In this document: one piece after another, positions 1 through 5,354 of the stretch
Layout of the letters: each line of letters opens with the position of its first letter
How positions within the stretch are numbered: position 1 is the first letter of the stretch
Source: an uncultured Bacteroidota bacterium
GTDB taxonomy: Bacteria; Bacteroidota; Bacteroidia; 2-12-FULL-35-15
Direction: 5' to 3'
DNA: 5,354 bases
NCBI GenBank assembly: GCA_903881065.1
Contig: CAIRRW010000072.1
Location: 1 to 5,354, forward strand
Notes under the pieces: model-generated
Told to the model about the DNA's origin: nothing
Databases searched by the model: none
What the model saw: the letters and a program-made list of their open reading frames with translations, nothing else
Position numbers and translations under genes: made by a program

Positions 1-2026
1 AAAAAGAGAAACAGTCATCGGAGAAACGCTTGAAATGGTTGATGGGAAAATACTGGAACGGTATTATATTCCTATATACAACAACAATATCTATTTAGGA
101 CATCTATGGAAATATATTGATATTACTGAAAGAACAAGAGCTTCCGATTTATTAAAATTAGCCAACAAAAAATATGAAGGTATAATTGAAAATATGGGAC
201 TTGGCTATCTGGAGTTAGATTTAAATGATACCATTTTGAAAACCAATAAACGGATGCTGGAAATATTAAATTATGATAACGAATCATCATTAATTGGTAG
301 TAAAGCACCCAATTTGTTGCTCCCTCAAGTCGGACCTGCTCCAAAACAAATAGATTTGTGGAAAAATGGTAAATCTTCTTTATTTGAGGTAACACTTAAA
401 AGAAGTGATGATTCTTTAGTTCCTTTGCTTATAAGTGGTGGGCCACTATACGATATTAATAAAAATATTGTTGGTACTGTAGGCATTCATTTGGACATTA
501 GTAAACAGAAAGCAGCTGAAAACGAACTGAAAAAACAAACAGAACTAGCATTAAAGTCGGTGGAAGCCAAGCAATCTTTTATATCAAACATGAGCCATGA
601 AATACGTACACCGCTTAATGCTATAGCTAATTCGATTGAGTTATTAAAAAAATCGGGCATTCCGAAAGGAGAAATTGATTATGTGGAAATAATTCAGAAT
701 GCTTCAAAATCCTTATCCTTTATTGTTAATGATATTCTTGATTTGGCAAAAATTGAAAATGGGAAAATAGAATTAGAAGAACGTCCGTTCAGCCTTTCAA
801 AATTGATGAAGGAAATATTTTTGCAGCATAAACTTGGTACAGATAGAAAAGGTATTTTATTCTCACTTAATATTGATAACGAAATATCTGATGAATTGGT
901 TGGCGACACCATGAGGTTATCGCAAATAATAAACAATTTGCTAAATAATGCCATTAAGTTTACTGAAACTGGACGAGTAAATATTAATGTGGTACTTGTA
1001 AAACCAGGTAAAAATAGAACTTATATTAATTTTGAGGTGGTAGATACTGGAAAAGGTATTTCAAAGGAATATATTAAAAATCTATTTGAGCCTTTTTCAC
1101 AGGAAGACACAACGGTAACAAGAAAATATGGTGGTACAGGATTAGGATTAACCATTTCTAATAAATTTATTGAAATGATGGGCGGTAAACTTTCCGTAGA
1201 AAGCAAAAAAGATGTTGGATCTAAGTTTAGTTTTATTATTCCTTTAGCATTGGACGAAAGAGAAAAAGTTGTTCTTCCAAAAAGAAGAAAGATAAGTAAA
1301 TTGAAATTAAAAGAAACCACCATATTATTAGTTGATGATAACCTTTTAAATAGAGTTTTGGCAAAGGAATTACTAATAAAGACAGTAAAAGAAGTTATTG
1401 ATTTTGATGGAGCACAAAAATTAATTGATTATTTAGCAGATAAAAGTAAACATAGAGATGTAGTTATTCTCATGGATTTACAAATGCCCGAGATTGATGG
1501 CATTAAAGCTACAAAAATAATAAGAGAAAATACCTCGTTGGATATCCCAATTATTGGAGTTTCGGCTAATGCCTTTACTACTCATATTAAGATAGCCACA
1601 AAAGCCGGTATGAATGATTATATAAGCAAACCGTTTGAAACAGAAGAATTACTGGAGAAAATCTCCAATCAATTAAAAAAGTCACATGCACTGCATTATT
1701 ATAATCGTTTAGGATTTTTGAAACAAGTTGGCAACGACAAATCAATTGAGAAAACAGTTTGTAAATCATTTATTCAGATAATTGATGATAAATGGCAACA
1801 ATTAACCGATTGTTTCAACGCCAATAATCATAAAATGTTCCGTGCTTTATTGCATGAAATAATGCCGAGTATACAAATGTTTATTACTGAAGAATATCTG
1901 GGCCTATTCCTATCAATTGTTTTACAATCAAAAATCAATCTTAATGGCATTGACGAAGAAGATTTACAGACTTTTCAAAAGACGATTACTGCTGCAAAGA
2001 AGGAAATGAAGGAGTTTGCTAAATAA
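1..2026 (+). CDS. Hybrid sensor histidine kinase (PAS-HisKA-HATPase-receiver-HPt-like), 5' partial
   Basis: This is a predicted ATP-dependent autokinase that passes phosphate from His to its own receiver Asp. The frame is open to the left edge, and the residues before and after the ATG at 35 read as the tail of a PAS domain (LERYYIPI, then GHLWKYIDITER), so that ATG is internal and the true start is off-window. Counting from the ATG at 35: PAS tail to about 31; second PAS about 46-158; HisKA with phosphoacceptor H188 in SHEIRTPLN (nt 596-598); HATPase_c with N box N301/N305, G1 DTGKGI (337-342), F box FEPFSQED and G2 GGTGLGL (366-372); receiver about 427-548 with D434/D435, phospho-acceptor D481 in MDLQMP, S510 and K532-P533; then an HPt-like helical tail about 557-650 with H607. 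No membrane helix is visible in this part. The kinase and receiver motifs are intact, so the protein looks active. The gene converges on the phosphatase gene 30 bp away. The input signal is unknown. Confidence 0.93.
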   Translation, partial: KRETVIGETLEMVDGKILERYYIPIYNNNIYLGHLWKYIDITERTRASDLLKLANKKYEGIIENMGLGYLELDLNDTILKTNKRMLEILNYDNESSLIGSKAPNLLLPQVGPAPKQIDLWKNGKSSLFEVTLKRSDDSLVPLLISGGPLYDINKNIVGTVGIHLDISKQKAAENELKKQTELALKSVEAKQSFISNMSHEIRTPLNAIANSIELLKKSGIPKGEIDYVEIIQNASKSLSFIVNDILDLAKIENGKIELEERPFSLSKLMKEIFLQHKLGTDRKGILFSLNIDNEISDELVGDTMRLSQIINNLLNNAIKFTETGRVNINVVLVKPGKNRTYINFEVVDTGKGISKEYIKNLFEPFSQEDTTVTRKYGGTGLGLTISNKFIEMMGGKLSVESKKDVGSKFSFIIPLALDEREKVVLPKRRKISKLKLKETTILLVDDNLLNRVLAKELLIKTVKEVIDFDGAQKLIDYLADKSKHRDVVILMDLQMPEIDGIKATKIIRENTSLDIPIIGVSANAFTTHIKIATKAGMNDYISKPFETEELLEKISNQLKKSHALHYYNRLGFLKQVGNDKSIEKTVCKSFIQIIDDKWQQLTDCFNANNHKMFRALLHEIMPSIQMFITEEYLGLFLSIVLQSKINLNGIDEEDLQTFQKTITAAKKEMKEFAK

Positions 2027-2056
2027 AAGAGTTATTTTGTTTATTTTAAAAAACAA
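2027..2056. terminator. Weak AT-rich hairpin in convergent gap, possible bidirectional terminator
   Basis: This 30-bp gap separates two converging stop codons. TTGTTT at 2037-2042 can pair with AAACAA at 2051-2056 around an 8-nt AT loop, and the T and A runs would give U-rich tails on both strands. The stem is only 6 bp with a single G-C pair, so it is a weak candidate. Its position, where both transcripts should end, is the main support. Termination could instead lie inside the opposite gene. Confidence 0.25.
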
Positions 2057-3229
2057 CTACACTCTTACCCCTAATATTAATATATCATCCACTTGTTCTT
2101 CATCTTCTTGCCATTCTTCAAGAAAATTAATAAGATGAAGTTTCTCCTCGCTCATAGATTTCTCCTGCATACTGCTTAGAAATCGTTTTAATTTTTTTGA
2201 CGTTATCTTTTTGCCTTTTGGTCCGCCAAATTGGTCTGCCAACCCATCAGATGACATATAAAATGTATCACCTTTTTCTAATTTTATTTCGTGGGTTAAA
2301 AAATCTTTATCAATTGAATGATCAGAGCTATGCCCTATCCCTTTTTTATCCCCTTTAATTTCTTCTAACTCTTCTTTCCCCTTCCTTTTTATCCATAGCG
2401 GGCGGTTAGCTCCTGCAAATTTCAGTGTATTATTTTCGGAATCAAAAGCAGTGATAGCAATATCCATTCCTTCACTACTGTCCTCTGTTGATGAATGAGA
2501 TAATGCCTTCTTAATTTTAATATTAAGTTTTCTAAGTATTTCTGCTGGTTCTGTTTGGGTAATTAGTAATGATTTTAACTTTTCAATACCAAGAATACTT
2601 AGAAAAGCTCCGGGCACTCCATGCCCCGTGCAGTCTGCAACTATGATGTAAGTAATCTTCTCATCTCTTTCAAAATAATAGAAATCACCGCTAACACAAT
2701 CTCTTGGCTGAAACAAAATAAATGATTCGGGAAAAAGTTCAGCTAATAGTGATTTTGAAGGAAATACAGCATTCTGTATATTCATTGCATAGTTGATACT
2801 ATCTGTTACATCTTTATATGCTTTTTCAAGTTTATAATGTAATCGTTCTATTTTTTTCTTGCTTATTACTTGATGAATAGCTGATGGAAGGCGAAGTAAA
2901 TTATCCTTGAGTATATAATCATCAACTCCTGCTTTTGTAATCTCTGCCAAAGTATGCTCCATCATTGTTCCAGTAACAACAATAAATGGCAGATGAGGAA
3001 ATCTATTCTTTACAATATGGAATGCTTCCTTCCCAGAAAAATTTGGCAATGAATGGTCGGAAATTACCAAATCATAATTATTATTTACTAATTCTGAAAT
3101 ATAAGAATTTTCCTCCCAAACTCTCGTATAACTGAAATCAATACCCGATTTTTTCAGAAATCTGACAAGCAACATTGCGTCCATTTCCGAATCTTCTAAG
3201 AGCAAAAATTTTAAAGGAGTATCCTGCAT
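2057..3229 (-). CDS. Response regulator: receiver domain fused to SpoIIE/RsbU-type PP2C phosphatase
   Basis: This is a predicted cytoplasmic Mg/Mn-dependent Ser/Thr phosphatase gated by receiver phosphorylation. Numbered from the ATG at 3229 (390 aa): receiver about 6-114, with acidic pair E12/D13, phospho-acceptor D58 in ISDHSLPNFSG (nt 3056-3058), T86, and K108 followed by D, not P; a helical linker about 115-165; and a PP2C/SpoIIE domain about 174-389. Predicted metal-binding acidic residues are D182 in SGDF, D199 in ADCTGHG, D328 in SSDG and D381/D382 in VDDI, all present. The C-terminal blocks DQFGGPKGKK and EQVDDI are typical of Bacteroidota SpoIIE phosphatases. I chose the ATG at 3229 because it overlaps the upstream stop as TAATG and places the receiver four residues into the protein. 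An ATG at 3262 would add 11 residues (401 aa) and overlap the upstream gene by 34 bp. RsbU-type relatives dephosphorylate anti-sigma-factor antagonists; that substrate is inferred, and no such gene lies in the window. Confidence 0.93.
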   Translation of the reverse strand: MQDTPLKFLLLEDSEMDAMLLVRFLKKSGIDFSYTRVWEENSYISELVNNNYDLVISDHSLPNFSGKEAFHIVKNRFPHLPFIVVTGTMMEHTLAEITKAGVDDYILKDNLLRLPSAIHQVISKKKIERLHYKLEKAYKDVTDSINYAMNIQNAVFPSKSLLAELFPESFILFQPRDCVSGDFYYFERDEKITYIIVADCTGHGVPGAFLSILGIEKLKSLLITQTEPAEILRKLNIKIKKALSHSSTEDSSEGMDIAITAFDSENNTLKFAGANRPLWIKRKGKEELEEIKGDKKGIGHSSDHSIDKDFLTHEIKLEKGDTFYMSSDGLADQFGGPKGKKITSKKLKRFLSSMQEKSMSEEKLHLINFLEEWQEDEEQVDDILILGVRV

Positions 3230-3231
3230 TA
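3227..3231 (-). other. TAATG stop/start overlap, likely translational coupling
   Basis: On the minus strand the TAA of the small response regulator (3231-3229) shares its last A with an in-frame ATG (3229-3227) of the receiver-phosphatase gene. Such overlaps commonly allow terminating ribosomes to restart, which would fix the two proteins in a stable ratio. It also supports 3229 over 3262 as the phosphatase start. The overlap is seen directly; coupling is inferred. Confidence 0.6.
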
Positions 3232-3675
3232 ATTTTTTGGTGGCTGATTTGATATCATCCAATAAAAGCTAAGTTCTTTAATGGTTTGAAAGAAGTTATC
3301 ACTTTCAACTGGTTTTACAATATAACTATTTGCTCCTAATTCATAACAGCGTTTAATATCCGGATCTTCTTTTGAAGAGGTAAGTATCACTATCGGAATA
3401 AAATTAAATTTCGGGTCAGCCTTTAGTTTCTCCAGCACTTCCATGCCATTTACTTTCGGCATTTTCAAATCAAGCAAAATAAGTTTAAGATGCGGGTGCT
3501 CCTTATCTATTCCCGAAAACTCTCCCTCACCATACATAAAATCCAATGCTTCAGCACCGTCTTTAACATGATGCAGCTTGTTCGATAGCCCGCCTTTTCT
3601 TAATGCTCTTAGTGTTAATGCAGCATCATCCATGTTGTCCTCTACAAATAAAATTTCTACTTCGTTGTAATCCAT
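3229..3675 (-). CDS. Single-domain response regulator, Rcp1-like CheY family
   Basis: This is a stand-alone 148-aa receiver without an output domain, expected to act as a phosphate shuttle or by protein contact in the cytoplasm. It shows the full receiver set: E12/D13 in FVEDN, phospho-acceptor D69 in LLDLKMP, T99 in ILTSSKED and K121-P122 in IVKPVES. The insert after helix 2 (ALDFMYGEGEF), the long loop before the phospho-Asp strand, and the C-terminal SFYWMISNQPP segment are the pattern of Rcp1-type regulators, which usually pair with kinases bearing a SHDLRxPL H box. The gene directly upstream encodes such a kinase, so that is the likely cognate partner. The ATG at 3675 sits just before the first beta strand. 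The leader ahead of it (minus-strand AAACAAAATC) is A-rich with no Shine-Dalgarno match. The stop overlaps the next gene as TAATG. The physiological target is unknown. Confidence 0.95.
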   Translation of the reverse strand: MDYNEVEILFVEDNMDDAALTLRALRKGGLSNKLHHVKDGAEALDFMYGEGEFSGIDKEHPHLKLILLDLKMPKVNGMEVLEKLKADPKFNFIPIVILTSSKEDPDIKRCYELGANSYIVKPVESDNFFQTIKELSFYWMISNQPPKN

Positions 3676-3757
3676 GATTTTGTTTAATTTAAATTGTTTA
3701 TATTTTTTTAATATTAGGGTATTTACTTATTCATATTAATTAAAAAATCTTTTTTTT
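3676..3757. other. 82-bp AT-rich intergenic spacer within the minus-strand gene array
   Basis: This spacer lies between the membrane kinase stop and the Rcp1-like regulator start. It is almost entirely A and T. I looked on the minus strand for the Bacteroidota promoter pattern (TTG, then TAnnTTTG about 20 bases later) and found no convincing match. I also see no GC-containing hairpin that would serve as a terminator. Read-through from the kinase gene is therefore the simpler model, though a weak internal promoter cannot be excluded. Confidence 0.4.
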
Positions 3758-5354
3758 CTAAAGTTTCGGCAAGCTAAAATAAAAGCACGAACCTTTGTTT
3801 AGTACTGATTCTGCCCATACCCTTCCTTTGTGTTTCTGTATTATTTTTTGTACCACTGCCAATCCAATACCTGTCCCTTCAAATTCTTCATTTGAATGCA
3901 ACCGTTGAAACACACCAAAAAGCTTATCGTAATATTTCATATCGAATCCTGCCCCATTATCTTCTACATAGTATACTATTTCACTCCCTATATTATAGGT
4001 TCCTATTTTTATTTCTATTTTCGTTCTATTCTTAGAGTATTTTATGGCATTCGATAAATAATTCACCCATACTTGTTTTATCAACGCCTGCTGTCCGAAT
4101 GCAGGTGGCAGCAATTCCTTCTCAATATTTATCACTTCCTCACCATCCTTTCTCATTTCTTCCATTACTGAAGCAACCAGCGAATTCATATTTATTTCGT
4201 TAGTCGGCAACACATTTCTACCCAATCGAGAAAAAGCAAGTAAATCATCAATAAGGTCACCCATTCTTTTAGAATTATCAATAATGGATTTCAGATAACC
4301 ACTCGCCTCAGTATCCAGTGTTGCTCCAAAATCTTCTATAACAGCGTTTGCATATCCGTTTATCCCCCTAAGTGGCGCGCGCAAATCGTGCGATACAGTA
4401 TATGTAAATGCTTCCATTTCTTTATTGGTAACTTGTAATGTAAACTCTGCTTGTTTTTGTTCGGAAATATCCAAGAATACTGTTAAAAAACAAGGCTCAT
4501 TTTCTATATTGATAAGAATCTTACTTTTCGAACTCCAAATAGATTTACCATTGCGGTCTTTCATTTGAATTTCAACATTCCTCAACACTTTATTTTTCAA
4601 AGCAAGTTTACGTATCTCTTTCTCTTCCTCCGGATTCAGATATAAATCCAGTTCCATGTGTTTTTTACCAATAACTTCTTCTTTATTATTAAAACCAAAA
4701 TTCGCTACAAACAGGTCATTTACATTTATAATTTCATCATCAGCCACTCGAATAATAGCAATACTTGCAGGGTTATAACGAAATATATTAGTGAAAAGCG
4801 TATTTGACTTTTCAATTTCTACCGAAAGCTTGTCTTTTGTCCTATGCAGACGAATAATAAGAAAGCCAAGCAGAATAAAAACAACCACAATCAAAGCAAG
4901 TAATCCAAGATTTAAATTTACATTTTCATCATATCCTGCATCTATTGCTTCCTCTTTATGTAGTTTTCCAAGTTCGATGGTATTTATATTAATGATATAT
5001 TTCTTAATTAATTCTGATAATATGCTACCACTTTCAATCGTCTTTAATACCTGCTCTTTGCTTAACTTATTTTGTTTAATATTTATAATAAATGAATTTA
5101 CTTTTTTAATTCGTTCATTCACCAATAGGAGGGTTGCATCTATTAACGGAATAACTTCCTTATCTTCCTTTTCAAGTTGTACTAATTTGGCTAATTGTTG
5201 CAGCAGTAATGCTCTAGATTCAACTAATTTAGTTACCGAGGACTCTGTCCGCAACAATATAAATTCGCGAAGCGCTGATTCAATTTTAAGAGTATTGACA
5301 ATAGCACTATTGCCGCAATCTACAACTGTCTGCGTTTTATATACTCTTTTAGTT
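3758..5354 (-). CDS. Membrane sensor histidine kinase (CHASE3-like, TM, PAS, HisKA, HATPase_c), 5' partial
   Basis: This is a predicted inner-membrane sensor kinase. The frame stays open to the right edge of the window, so the TTG at 5257 is not the start; the first TM helix and true start are off-window. Reading from the edge inward: a helical extracytoplasmic region (about 4928-5354) resembling CHASE3, with an ESALREFILL block matching the family's ETGQRGYLLTG region; a TM helix at about 4853-4912 (LGLLALIVVVFILLGFLII) followed by basic residues; PAS at about 4460-4810, ending FLDISEQKQAE; HisKA with phosphoacceptor His in SHDLRAPLRGINGY (His codon 4388-4390); and HATPase_c with N box NYLSNAIKY, G1 DNGAGF, F box LFGVFQRLH and G2 GTGIGL. 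The protein ends soon after G2 without a receiver, so it needs a separate partner, probably the Rcp1-like regulator encoded 82 bp downstream. The ligand is unknown; CHASE3 domains are generally orphan sensors. Confidence 0.93.
   Translation of the reverse strand, partial: TKRVYKTQTVVDCGNSAIVNTLKIESALREFILLRTESSVTKLVESRALLLQQLAKLVQLEKEDKEVIPLIDATLLLVNERIKKVNSFIINIKQNKLSKEQVLKTIESGSILSELIKKYIININTIELGKLHKEEAIDAGYDENVNLNLGLLALIVVVFILLGFLIIRLHRTKDKLSVEIEKSNTLFTNIFRYNPASIAIIRVADDEIINVNDLFVANFGFNNKEEVIGKKHMELDLYLNPEEEKEIRKLALKNKVLRNVEIQMKDRNGKSIWSSKSKILINIENEPCFLTVFLDISEQKQAEFTLQVTNKEMEAFTYTVSHDLRAPLRGINGYANAVIEDFGATLDTEASGYLKSIIDNSKRMGDLIDDLLAFSRLGRNVLPTNEINMNSLVASVMEEMRKDGEEVINIEKELLPPAFGQQALIKQVWVNYLSNAIKYSKNRTKIEIKIGTYNIGSEIVYYVEDNGAGFDMKYYDKLFGVFQRLHSNEEFEGTGIGLAVVQKIIQKHKGRVWAESVLNKGSCFYFSLPKL

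Noticed and set aside
35..37. ATG at 35 as the true start of the hybrid kinase
   Set aside because: The in-frame residues upstream (ETVIGETLE) continue a PAS domain across this Met, so the gene begins outside the window.
123..1769. Minus-strand open frames of 60-100 codons inside the hybrid kinase gene (123-395, 694-954, 1021-1323, 1587-1769)
   Set aside because: They lie wholly antisense to a strongly supported multi-domain kinase, show no recognisable motifs, and are shadows of that coding frame.
3686..3695. AATTTAAATT palindrome upstream of the Rcp1-like regulator as an operator
   Set aside because: It is a 10-bp palindrome made only of A and T in an almost pure AT spacer, is not extended on either side, and is expected by chance.
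2066..3721. Near-identical TACC(C)CTAATATTAA on the plus strand near 2066 and on the minus strand near 3721, as an inverted repeat flanking the two regulator genes
   Set aside because: The match is short and AT-rich with an indel, and one copy is ordinary coding sequence at the phosphatase C-terminus. Chance similarity is the better explanation; there are no mobile-element genes between the copies.
3742..3757. A-run/T-run (AAAAAATC then eight T) after the membrane kinase stop as an intrinsic terminator
   Set aside because: The fold would contain only A-U pairs with a minimal loop, and the same-strand genes on both sides are functionally linked, so there is no good support for termination here.
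5255..5257. TTG as the start codon of the membrane kinase
   Set aside because: The frame stays open to the window edge and the upstream residues continue the CHASE3-like helix, so this codon is internal.

Overview
The window looks like an AT-rich chromosomal segment from a member of the Bacteroidota. This rests on protein style, not a database search. The SpoIIE/PP2C phosphatase carries the ADCTGHGVPGAF block and C-terminal layout familiar from that phylum, the two-component proteins are PAS-rich, and no purine-rich Shine-Dalgarno site stands out before the one unambiguous start codon (3675). I see no RNA genes, mobile elements, CRISPR arrays or long repeats. The window is almost wholly coding.

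Layout: (i) 1-2026, plus strand: the 3' part of a hybrid sensor histidine kinase (PAS tail, PAS, HisKA, HATPase_c, receiver, HPt-like tail). Its N-terminus lies left of the window. (ii) 2027-2056: a 30-bp convergent gap with only a weak AT-rich hairpin. (iii) 5354-2057, minus strand: a three-gene array transcribed right to left. It encodes a membrane histidine kinase (CHASE3-like sensor, TM helix, PAS, HisKA, HATPase_c; 5' end off the window), a small Rcp1-like response regulator, and a receiver-SpoIIE/PP2C phosphatase. The regulator's stop overlaps an in-frame ATG of the phosphatase as TAATG, suggesting translational coupling.

How they may work together (inference): the membrane kinase probably senses a signal through its extracytoplasmic CHASE3 region and phosphorylates the stand-alone receiver, the receiver of the phosphatase, or both. 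The phosphatase would turn receiver phosphorylation into Ser/Thr dephosphorylation of an unknown partner, classically an anti-sigma-factor antagonist, which is not encoded here. The convergent hybrid kinase has its own receiver and a degenerate HPt and could feed the same circuit. All four proteins are signalling proteins. The families are known; the arrangement is the most interesting aspect.
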